Shown: one piece after another, positions 36,033 to 47,320 of the stretch
How positions within the stretch are numbered: position 1 is the stretch's first letter
Layout of the letters: each line of letters begins with the position of its first letter
Source: Istiophorus platypterus
Lineage: Eukaryota > Chordata > Actinopteri > Istiophoriformes > Istiophoridae
DNA: 64,000 nucleotides
Direction: 5' to 3'
NCBI GenBank assembly: GCA_016859345.1
Contig: CM029129.1
Span: 15,749,399-15,813,398, forward strand
Program-made: the position numbers and the translations under genes
Notes under the pieces: generated by a model
The model's input: only the letters and a program-made list of their open reading frames with translations
What the model was told of the DNA's origin: nothing
Database searches by the model: none

Positions 36033-36539
36033 TGCTGCTGGCTTTTGATAAACTCAGGTTGTTTAATGCTGATAAACGGTCTGAGCGCCAGAAGGACCAT
36101 GCTGTAAAACAGTTTTGTTGTAAATGACTGTGAAGTGACTTGCTTTGCCGTCCTGGTTGTTGATGAGGAGAGACGGACGGTAAAAAGAGGTTCATTTTAC
36201 ACTACAGGCTCGATTCATTCCGGTGTTTGATGTTATGAATGAAAACCTGGACGGGTGTGTGTGTTTGTGTGTGTGCCCCGGTGGGGGACTAAAGTGTGAT
36301 CGTGGTCCCGCTAAGTTTATGGGCAGAAACGCTTCCGTTTAGGCACTGAAATCGAACCGGTCTGATAAGACTTGGGACGGTTGTGTTTAGATAAAGGATG
36401 GTTTCATTGGGTGAGGCTTTGGTGCTGTTGGGGAAGTATCTGGCATCTCTGCTCGGACCCATAAGAAGACAGGGCCGGATCATATCGCAAGATGTTTTGG
36501 GTTTATGTATGAAACTTTTCACTTATTTCTTTCAAATTG

Positions 36540-36625
36540 AATTTCAGAATCAGATTCAGCTTTATTGGCCAAGTATGTTTGACTTTGACCAGTTGATTGG
36601 TTTCAAGTGGCTCTAAATGTACTTA
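36540..36625 (+). repeat. Dispersed teleost repeat fragment (CTTTATTGGCCAAGTATG)
   Basis: AGAATCAGATTCAGCTTTAT followed by TGGCCAAGTATGTTTG and GGCTCTAAATGTACTTAC matches a dispersed repeat that I recall as widespread in teleosts. It is a short, diverged, non-coding fragment. Confidence 0.55.
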
Positions 36626-37739
36626 CCCACAGTTCCAAGACTAATTTTCAGGAAGAAGCAAACAAACCTATAACTTTTGCACAACCAAATACACATTTCA
36701 TAGCTAAAACTAACAGTTATCTAATGCATTAGATATAAAATAACATTGGGCTGCCATTCTTTGTAGGATATATCCTATGAACCTCTGAGGATATGATGAC
36801 ACTTCACTGAGTGACCATTTCTCCAAGTATGAGGAAGTATATTGCGATTTTTAAAGTTTATTCTCGATCTTGGAAACGGCAGCTGACAAAATAGTCTCGC
36901 CACATGGTCCATTTAGTAGCTGTTCGGTTCTTGGAAGTTGTATAACACAATCTTTTTCAGCAAAAGAAAGAAGAGATAGAAAGATGAGATTTATTTGCTT
37001 GGAAAAAAAAATTAACATTGGACCTCCATCTCCTGATGAAGATTGTATGATATGATAACAGCTACTTGGAACTTGTTGCAGGATTATTTGTCAAAAGAAA
37101 TGACGTTGATAAGCGTTAGACCAAGTATTTCATGATATTATCATCTTGATATTTGATATCAGCTACTCTTACAACCGAATGCGGTCGTGTTTTACTATGC
37201 TTGTTACTATTGGTACAGATGTAGGAATGTTCAGTTGTGGATTTTAAGGCAATTTGGTCTAAATGCTTGTTTAAATGTTTCCATCATGTTAAGCGTAAAA
37301 TCTCTTTATGGAATTTGTTTTGGCAGAAAAAATGACGAACAGATATCGAATTTGTGATATTAGAAAGCCTTATCACTTTAGCAGTAACGGACCTGGCAGC
37401 TGTGTATTTAGCGTGTGTTCAGTTTGCCACGTGCAACTGTACATACGTGCTCCTGACACTGTAGATAGCACTGTATGTTGTTTGCTTGTGCATTATTCAC
37501 ACTTTGCTCATATCCAGATAGGGCAAATCCTAGAAGGTCCGGGGGAGGACCAGCCCGCCGCTTAACCTGAACTTTCCACCCTCGTGTTATCGTCTATACC
37601 TTTTTTTTTTTTTTTTTTTAAACAAACGATCTCAGTCCTCCGACACCACAAAGCTCTGTCAGCTGACGTCTAGCTAAAAAGACAAGTCTGCTTTTGTCTG
37701 TTGGTGAGCTCTAGAAATCAAACAGCACGAGCATTTCAC

Positions 37740-37746
37740 TGAGGTC

Positions 37747-37783
<37 letters not shown>
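37740..37783. repeat. (GA)n microsatellite
   Basis: A GAGAGA tract of about 40 bp with one ACA interruption. A run of 19 T residues lies nearby at 37602-37620. Confidence 0.94.
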
Positions 37784-39010
37784 TCATTTGCTTGTTCTGT
37801 GCCATTGTAGCAGGGTGATGCCTAACAAAGAGCAAATCAGCAAATTTTCCCGGTTGATCTTTTTATGCCCGTACTACACAGTATTGTTGGGTCTTGCTGG
37901 CACATGAGAGGAATCAGTCACAAGAGGGTTTTGAAATTTTAACAGCACTTTTAGGTTCTTTATTTTTCTGCATCGTGACTCTTTCTCTGCTGCATGTTTC
38001 AGCGCAGCTCAATCTCCTCTGTGCTGTTTTTTTATTTTTTTTGAGGTGGTGAGAGGAGGTCAGACTGTCCTCTATAGCCGCTGTAGTTTTGTTGGTTACT
38101 AATTGCTGCAGGATGAGGTTTCACATGTGACTTTGTTGCAGTGACTGTGATACCACAGAACAAGAAAGTGGAACATTTACAATCACCTTCTGCCATACTA
38201 CTCAGAACTTATATAGTGCTAATGTGGACTTCCTGAGGCCTGCTATATTTTTGTCTTCTGTCGATTTTCAGAACATTGAAAAGACCAGTACCAGCGTTAG
38301 GTGATATCATGAAAGTAGCTGTTGTCTGATTTTTTTTATGTTCCATTTATACCACAGTATCTGTGCCTGCCTGTTAATGTTTCTGGTGGTGGCAATAGAC
38401 CATTGTCATGGCACCAGTCAATGAGCAGGACTGCGTAGTTGCAAAACCGGATTTACAGAATAATTACATCTATGTTGTAAGTTGTGTTGATTTGTGAGTT
38501 ATTTAACTTCAAATTTTGATATAATTTTTGCTCAAAGATGAATGCCTGTAAGTCATTTATATCATATATACTATTTCATGTTGCATCTCAGTGTGCAGTT
38601 ATATAAGCTGATATATGTATATCCATATTGCCAACCCTCATATTGTACAGTACATATCTGTTATGGATTTATTCCTGGTGCAATGTGAAGCCATTGCCAT
38701 TTTGCGGATATTGGTTCCTGTACATAATTGTCACCAAGTGTGGAAAGCATGATAGTAAACTGCACAAACTGCACTTATGGCGCTGCAATGAATTGTGATT
38801 AGGTTACACTACTAATTTTTTTTTTCTTACAACAGGGTGAATTATTATGAATGAAATGATATAAATTAAGATACAGACGCATGAATTAGACTGATTCTGT
38901 TGTACCTTTTGTAACCTGACATTAGGGGAGAATATCAGATTTACACTATATACTACATTACTATATTAAACGTAGAGACACATTCAGACAAATATGTGTG
39001 CACATACTAA

Positions 39011-39016
39011 CACGCG

Positions 39017-39047
<31 letters not shown>

Positions 39048-39083
39048 ACACACACACACGCATACACACACACACACACACAG
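39011..39083. repeat. (CA)n microsatellite
   Basis: CA runs with GC and TA interruptions over about 70 bp. Confidence 0.95.
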
Positions 39084-39422
39084 AGTTACTCTCGTATGTT
39101 TGCGTGTGTTTGTGTGTGTGCTTGCTTGTTAGCCAGATATCATTTAGGCCCAGATCTAGCTTGTTATTATGGAGCCCGTAGAAATGTTTGGTTCTCTGCT
39201 CCACCTCTAACATGACACAGCTCCATCAGCCAAACAAACCCAAATTACAAGCTGTTCACTCAGTGCTGCTGCGAAGGGGGAAAACGAGACACCGTGTTTG
39301 GAGGGTTTATAGGACACTGACACATGATGTTGCCGTGTTTTCAGCTGAGAGTGTGGAGGATTTTTTCTTTTTTAAGTTTATGTCACTTGGCTCGAAACAG
39401 TATGTTCATCGAAATGTCTGAG

Positions 39423-39476
39423 TGTGACTCCTGTGACTCCTGTGACTCCTGTGACTCCTGTGACTCCTGTGACTCC
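39423..39476 (+). repeat. Minisatellite, six perfect 9-bp units
   Basis: Six identical tandem copies of TGTGACTCC occupy 54 bp with no mismatch. They are read as repeated Cys-Asp-Ser in one frame. There is no sign that this frame is coding. Confidence 0.98.
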
Positions 39477-42298
39477 TTACTATATATCATCATTCTCACC
39501 ATTTAACATTGCAGAAAAGTCATAAAGCAAAGTGTAAAATTGACATCCCAGTCTGTTTGATATACTCAAACATCCCTATGGGTTTCCAAAAATGAAGTTT
39601 ATTAACAGAGCTCAGTGTAACACTTTGTTTGGATTCAATACAGGTATGAATATTATGGATATTTTTTATTATAAGAGATACTATGGTATATATTATTATC
39701 AAGTGTTATTATTCTTACTAGTATCATACCACTGTATGATTTGATGGTCTTATATTTTAGATGTTCCTTGAGCCTGCCAAAGAATACATTATGAGTAAAA
39801 CAATGAATATTTGTAATTTTTTGGAACTTTTTGATGCGAAAATGGTCACTGGAAAATGGTGAATATATGTTTGAGCACAGTCCAAAAGATACCACAACTA
39901 GCTTTCAAAAACCCTTAATAGTTCATCTTAAGCCAAAAAGACTAGCATTAATCTGTCAGTAGATCATTTACTCATTTAAAATCAGTTGAACAATCCATAA
40001 TTGCAGAAATAAAACAACGCTAGAACCTGGAACTATGTATATCAAATACTTATTACTAGTTTCAATTCCCCGGGCTCAGCTGTCATGGACTAGTTTTTCA
40101 CAATGAGGTCATCGTCCGCTGTACTGACAGTGCTGCTTCCTGGAGATAGGAATGTTTGAGTGTACTTACTGTACCATTAAGACATGTAATAATCAGTTTG
40201 TCATGCACAGTTGTGCACATGTGCACACATGTGTTCGATGAGAGCACTAAACATCATTCTGTCATACAGACCGTTTTTCTTTACCATTAAAATGTATTTT
40301 TACTGCTTGGAATCATGAAACATGGGAGAATGCAGCTCAGTGTGCAGCTGGTTAGTTAAGAGTCATTATGGTGTTGGCTTTGTCATTTTGTGTAATGGGA
40401 TGCACATTTGTGCATGTATGTTCTGAATATTGATAAGTACATTCCTTAACAAGTATTTATGCGGTCTAGTGACCTCTTTGTGCACCGTATATGTGGTATA
40501 CTGTGTGCAAACTGACAGTGTGCGTATCCTGACCTTGAATGAGCTGATGAGATGAGGCTACCAGATGGAGCATTAACGTGTCAGGAGGACAGATACAAAT
40601 ACACAGAGCAAGACATAGAAAGCGGAAACTACAGACAAAGAAAACGGTGGATGACCCAAGGAAACAGTGCGTGTGTGTTATCATATAATTTGTAAAAATC
40701 AATCATTGAATTTTCTGGCATTAGCTTACTACTCATATATTAGGTCTGGATTTGGGTCAAACTTGAGGAGATCTCCTCAAAGTTCATTAAAAAGTAAAAT
40801 ATTATCAAAGTTTAAAGAATTCTATGTGTAAGATGATATGTAAGATGTAAAAAGTTAAATGAACTTATAGTTGTTTACTTGGTTTTTTGGTCTCTGGCCT
40901 TGACTATATACCAGGGCAGAGAGGGAGTTGGTACGGTATTCATCAAAGGTAACAGGAATCAAACCATGGATGTTGTGGGTATGTGGTGAGCCCTAAACAT
41001 TAGGCCAAGGGAGACCCGGAATTTGTTTGAAATAGTCTTGGTTTATTGATAGCTAGGACCTGAAGAGGAAGTCTGTGTCTGGTTTAGTTTGGACAAAAAT
41101 GGCCGAGCAGTAAAATTGTCAATGACTATTTCAGATCTATATAATGAACAGACCAGATTTAACCAATAAAACATTTGCCTGTAGATGTTGGCCTTTTGGA
41201 GAAATAGTTGATGCCTAAATGTTTATAGACATAGACCAAAACTAAAATTACTCTTCTATATACCACACTATATGAAAATGATAAACCTGAATGTCTGGCA
41301 GGCCAAAATAGTACAGTATATATATTAAGGCCTTGACCCTCAAATCACACGGATTGTTCAGGCATTTGTGCTTCTTTGTGTGCGGCCTGTTATAAGTTAA
41401 AAACAGTCCTTCGGCCATTAGCGCTGTCTTGATAATGGCTTTTTTCTCAGGCATTACTCAGTCTTCAGATTGAACCTTTAACTGCCCCTAGCAACCTCAC
41501 AAACAAACCGCTGGCAAACTGAGGGCCTGTGTGTAATTGTCTCTGTTAAGCAGTGGGAATTCCCTGTGATGGACCACGGCTGTTGCAATGAATCTCTGTC
41601 TCAATCCTCTTCCCTCTTTACCTTCCGTCTTTGTTTTTTCTGGAGCCACCCTCTTTGCTGTTGTTGAGTAACGGAAGATAATGGCAGTCATTCAGTGGCT
41701 CAACTGTCAACTGTGCTGATAGATGAGGGTCACACACGCACAAATGCACGCCACACCATAACTAATTCTCAATTATGGCTGATGGAGGGAGTGGACACTC
41801 TTTTTTTGAAAAGGTCGAGAGCGAAGGGGGAGTATGTGCTGAGGGGCAAAAAAGAGAAAAAGAGTGTATGTGTGTGTGTGTGTCTCGGAGAGAGAAAGAG
41901 GAGGTGGGGGTGCTGTGTTTGACAGCTGACATGGCCTTATTTTCTAGCCGCCTATAGGGGAGCTTGGAGCAGAGCAGTCTGGGTAGCGGAGAGAAGAAGA
42001 GCAGGGCGAAGGTTAGAGGAGGAAGTCGATGGGAGAGGAAAGGAGGGCGAGGGCGAGGGGAAGAGAAGCGAGGCGGGTTGTCACTCTTTCTGAAGGCATT
42101 CCTCTGCACACATCACTCGGGAACAAAGAGGAGCGAAGGGTGTGTCCATATGTGCGTAATGCATGCAGCATACTGTCTACTGGTGAATATTTGGGATGTA
42201 TACAGGGTATCATACAACATGCGTGTTTCCCATTAAACCAGTATATGTTATCACTCGTGAGTAGAGGCGTGCTTGTGCATGTGTGTACTCAGCGAACC

Positions 42299-42302
<4 letters not shown>

Positions 42303-42331
<29 letters not shown>
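42303..42331. repeat. (TG)n microsatellite
   Basis: About 14 copies, extended by CGTGTATGTGTGCGTG. Confidence 0.94.
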
Positions 42332-42335
<4 letters not shown>

Positions 42336-42494
42336 ATGTGTGCGTGTGTGCGTTGCCACTGCAGTAGAGCACAATGGGGGTTGGGGGTCTTCCTCTAGCT
42401 GTGACGTAGTGTGGAGGAGAAGGAAATTAGGGCACGACTCAGCCCAGCTCTTGTGCCATTGTTGCTGCGTTCTTTCTCAGGGCAGGCTGTCTGT

Positions 42495-42496
<2 letters not shown>

Positions 42497-42552
<56 letters not shown>
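42497..42552. repeat. (CA)n microsatellite
   Basis: About 27 pure CA copies, then degenerate CACT units. Confidence 0.97.
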
Positions 42553-42561
<9 letters not shown>

Positions 42562-42844
42562 ACTCACACTCACATAAAGTGTGTACGTGATTGCATACAG
42601 ATACAATCACTGACTTTTAACACCATACTGCATCAAAATGATATATATTTGTCCTACAGAAGGAGTGCCAACACCCACATTCAGAATTTTGCAACAGTTT
42701 AAGAGAAGTTTCTTTCTTGTGTAACGAAATGGTTGCAAAAATCCTTTTTTGTAAGAATAAGACTATACAACTAAAACATAACAGTGTCAACATATCTGGA
42801 CTTTTTAAAGGTTTTCTGCATGACATATACATAGTGCTTCAGAT

Positions 42845-43145
42845 TAGAGCTGCAACTAATTACTATGTTAAGTGCTGACTATTCTGTGGACTTTTTTTTG
42901 GATCAATTGCTTAGCCTGTAAAATGAAAAATGTAAAATGTGGTGTCTCAAAATTTACTTGTCTCGCCCGACCTACTGTTCAAAACCCAAAGATATTCAAT
43001 TCACAATGATAGAAAAGGCATAAAAAGAGCAAATCCTCACATTTTTCAACTTTGCTTGATAAACAATAATCAGAACTTCTGTTGATTCTATTTTTGCTCA
43101 ATCAGTTAACTTAATAATTAATTGTTTTGTTGCTGCTTCAGATAT
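42845..43145 (+). repeat. Dispersed teleost repeat copy (GGGCTGCAAC family)
   Basis: It opens with AGAGCTGCAACTAATTA and contains CAAAACCCAAAGATATTCA, CCTCACATTTTTCAAC and a TTAATTGTTTTGTTGC end. The same blocks recur at 60483-60755, 61035-61165 and 57842-57991, and in inverse order at 62318-62640, so the family is supported inside the window. The element is non-coding and is known to me as one of the commonest teleost repeats. Confidence 0.7.
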
Positions 43146-44725
43146 CTGGATGCACTGTATCACCCCTTGTAGTCGAATTGGGATTTTCAGTCTGCGCTTA
43201 AACGATGACAGAAATTCGGGATCGTCCCCAAATGTATTATTAGTGCACTTCTAAACAAACTGATTTGTGGCAGGAATGGCGTGTGTGTGTGTATATATCT
43301 ATTACATATATATACACAGACTGAAACCTGGCGTAGCTCATAACAATCCCCAAAGTGGTAGTAGTCCAGCAAAGACTGTGGCTTCACCTCATTAGTTGAA
43401 TGTTTGATCTGGAATTTTGGACCTGGACTCTAGCTGGAGTGAGGCTTGTAAATATTTTAGTTTGGGGACTTATTTAGTTCCACTGCACTGCAATAATACA
43501 GTGACTCCGCCCCTTGAGGCACTGTGGTATCACTTACTTGTGTGTTTTCTCTCATGATAGTGTGGGACTTATTTTGTTGGTAGGCCACCTCCGCTATAGG
43601 ACCCAAAGATGCATGCACATATGGATCTTACTAGATGACACATTTCCCTTTTTCTAAGCAAGTACTCCCCATTGCCGCCGTTCAAAAGTGTCCCCACATG
43701 CAAAACCTCTTAGGAAAGATTTCATGCCAATATATCTTTGTTTTGCATGGAGGCAAGAGAGGAATGCAGATATACATTGAATCTAAAAAAAAAAAGGAAA
43801 CTAACATTTTTAGAGATTTATAAATAGAAATTTTATTCATCAGAGGAACTGAGAGAGAAACTAGTAGTTAAAAGTAGTTAAAAGATACATTAAAGCAATG
43901 CATTAATTCTAACTCAAAGTCAGCACTTAATGGTACATTAAACTGTAAAGAAGGATGTAGGAGGGACACATAAACACCATAAATATGAATCTCCTATGCC
44001 TCATCACAATCAATAAATCACCCTCAGTGATGGAAACACTCAGCTGAAAGTTATGGTTCTGCAATTCACTTAATGTAAGAGGCATCTTTGCTGTGCCTCG
44101 GTATATGAATGCAAGCAGGTACATGCAAATGATGCTGTAGATCTGCTTGGCTACAAAACATGGAGTTTCTTGTAAAGTTTCTACTGTGCAGAAATGCTTT
44201 GACCAAAACATATCTAGGGTTAAAAATAACTCTCGGTAAAGTGTCTCTGACACACTTGTAGCTTTTTGTTACTCTGGCCTCAATCAAGCAGCATCAATCT
44301 GCCATGTGTGATAGTTACAGTATGTAATGTAAAGTTCAATTACCTGAGTTTAAAATTTCACCAGAGTTTCACTAAAGTGCACTTTCAGTGGATGCTTACT
44401 GGATGTTGTAAGTTTCTACATCAAAGCTGTGTAAGTTGCGTGCTGGACCGCGATTGGAAATCTCCTAGAACCCCCCCCCCTTTTATAGCAACTGAAAGCA
44501 AAAGAGCATTCAGGTGTCAGACACTGCAAATAAATCACTCTGCTCTGTGAAAGTCAAACATCCAAGTGTAATAATAAGATAAGCCAATTTTGAGGTGGGG
44601 GGGGCAGTATAGAGAGGTGCTCGGAAAAATTGAATATTGGCTTTGCTAAAGAAATATTTCAACATGTTAATTTGTTGTAAATATTAAAAAACTAACTAAA
44701 GATTGTTGCAGAGCATGATTGTTGC

Positions 44726-44743
44726 TAACCCTAACCCTAACCC
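44726..44743 (+). repeat. Three CCCTAA units
   Basis: A very short telomere-like motif without flanking extension. Confidence 0.7.
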
Positions 44744-45027
44744 TCCAATTATGTCTTTTGATTTACAACAAGAAGAGCAAGGAAAAAAAAGCACTTCCAA
44801 GAAACAGTAATTCCGGGGTAAAGAGATATGTCTGTATCATAAGGTCACCTGCAAATTTATATTGGCAAAACGCCATCCCACCTGACTGCGTGTACTTTGT
44901 GCCTCTGCAGCTGCACTGAAGTTGCAGCGATCTATTTATAAACCCAGCTCAGTCATTCTTAAAAGAAACGAGGCTGGCCGCCATTAGGGATAGATAATGT
45001 CACCTGTAATCCAATGAAAACCAACTT

Positions 45028-45049
45028 GATTCAAGAATGTTCTTGAATC
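45028..45049. promoter_or_regulatory. Perfect four-unit heat-shock element within a 10-bp-arm palindrome
   Basis: TTCAAGAATGTTCTTGAA (45030-45047) is exactly TTCnnGAAnnTTCnnGAA, the consensus for HSF1 binding with four inverted units. It sits in the palindrome GATTCAAGAA-TG-TTCTTGAATC. It lies in arhgap26 intron 1, 9.5 kb after exon 1, about 100 bp before a T-run and CpG-containing sequence (45130-45210). Function is inferred from the motif only. Confidence 0.5.
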
Positions 45050-46667
45050 GAGCTCCGGTTTCTGCTCACGATCATAAAACACCGGGAATAAGAGCAGTAG
45101 AGGAGGAGGGAAAGTGAACTTTGAGGAATGCTCTTTTTTTTTTTTTTTTTTTGCGCACGCCTACGTGATCGCTGCCATTCGGTCATAAAACAGACAGCTG
45201 CGCGGCTGTTTAAAAACCTGCTTTTACTGCCCGGTGGTTATGGAAGCAAATTGTTTAATTGGAAGTGTTTAAACTGCAGAGGGAGGGTGGTGAATTACTG
45301 TACCTGACATGAAGTCGGGGGTTCAGCTGGTTGGATTTAACTTTAATGTCAAGTTTATGTTTCACTTGAAAATTTACTGCTACAAAGTAGACACAGAAGC
45401 AGGATTTTACGGTTGATCAGCACCTAATGCACCCTATAAAAATTAGAAAAAAAAAAAAAAAAAAAAATTCCATCTACATGTCTCCGGCTACAGGTCTAAA
45501 CTCATTTTACTGAGAATTTGAACGAAGGAGAACTTCAGTAATAGCTTTTTTCTTCCACGTACCTCTTTCCTTCCGTCTGAGCTCTCCTTCTGTACCTAGA
45601 CATTTTTTTTTAATTTGACTCTCGGTAGCCCCACAGGAAGGGTCGGAGGTTACATACATACCGTGTGTGTGTGTGTGTGTGTGTTTGTGTGTGCGAGTGT
45701 GTATTAGTATATCCTTGTCTTTTGGTGTGTGTTGTCTCTTTAGATGTGACCTGTCAAAGATCCTTTTTTTCCTCATTGGTTTAGTGGGAATGAGTCCGTC
45801 ACACCCGGCAGCTGGATGTTGTTACTGTCAATAAAGTGTCACCAGACCTGAATGACTTTGTTTGCAGCATATCATGATGGTTGAGGAGGAAAATATGCTG
45901 AAATGAAATAATTCCCAGGAAGGAAAGAATAATGTCCTCTACCTCTCTGAACTTCTTAAAAGTGACTCTTCAGCTTACGGTTATCATTCCCTCATTAGCC
46001 TGCAGGGTTAAGTTGTCAGTCCCAAATCCAAGACGATGGATAATGAACTAGAAACTCTCAGCCTGCGGTGGAGAAAAGGCGTGGCAATCTGAGTTGCTAC
46101 CATTTATCAAGAAACCTTGTGCCGCTGTAGAACTTGCTGCCCAGACTTGCAACAGGTGTCGTATTTTACTCTCTGGAATCTTGAAATGTTACCAGGACGC
46201 TCACAGAGGTAGGTGATTTAGCCTGACAGGTGTGGCTTAAATCAGGCAGAGGTACACAAATAACCACCCCACACACATACACACACACACACACCCACAC
46301 TCATGCTAACACATGTTGTTGATAAAATAGTTTTTATTCTTTTCTTTCGCATCAAAGCTTGAAGTGGGTCAGAGCAAAAGTAGAGGAGCCAGTGTCTACA
46401 AGTTCAAAGCTGGTATGGTGTTGGCGTCTACCCTCCTTTCAGCGAACTGCCAGTCTAGCGGTTGTAAGGCGAAAGAAGGTTGTGATGTCCAAGGAGGACA
46501 GTGCTGTGTTGGCTACGGGAGAAAACAGTCCCTCTTTGTTGTGTTTGAAAAGCAACTTGGACTTTATTTCAAGCTCCAGGGTTTTAGTGCTTTGGAAACT
46601 TACTTCTTTGTGGGCACAAAGGAGAAAACAGATTTTGGCTTCCCATGGCAACATTACGCTGAGGTCA

Positions 46668-47320
46668 GTGTTGGAATGTAACTAAGTACATTTACTAAAG
46701 TAGTGCACTTAAAGAGGTACTGCACATTTATAAATAAGATGCATTTTGAGCTGCAAACTAAATAATATGACTGTATGTAAGTTCTGGTGTTGATATTGAC
46801 ATTTCAGTAGCTCTACACACCATCTACTGTCTTAACTTATCCTGAATCTTGCAAGAACAATGCTGAGTCAACCTTTTGGGACTTAGTCATGTCATGAACT
46901 TTATATAATAAAAGAATATGAACATCCTCTAATCATAGGCGGGCAGCCCATCTCCCCTGGCCTCCGTCCTGGAGGCACTGTTTTTTTTTTGGGGGGGGGG
47001 GTGTAATACTGTTCTGACTGTTCGCAGAGCTCTGGCTTTGGGCATAACTTGGGCTGGAGCCTCTGCCATAGGCGCCTCCCTAGGCCAGGTTGTCTGATGA
47101 CGCTGGTCGCTGAGTAACTCCTGCCTCACACATCCCATCGCCCAGCTCCTCTCAGCCCCTTTCCCACTTTTTAGCACTTTTCAAAACTATGCAGATTAGA
47201 GCTGGGGATGAAGTTACACATTTGAGGTACTTGTACTTCCGTTGAGCTTTCTGTTCTGTTTATGCCACTTTATGCTTCCACCCCACTACAATCCAGAGCA
47301 GGCAATCATAGAGCAGGACC
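46668..47320 (+). repeat. TACTTAAGTA-family repeat split by about 470 bp
   Basis: The left end (TGGAATGTAACTAAGTACAT at 46673) is followed after about 470 bp by what I recall as the inner part of the same family (TTTGAGGTACTTGTACTTCC at 47221, then CCCCACTACAATCCAGAGCA). The sequence between includes a GC-rich segment with a G run (46925-47180). The order fits insertion of other DNA into an older repeat. Confidence 0.45.
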
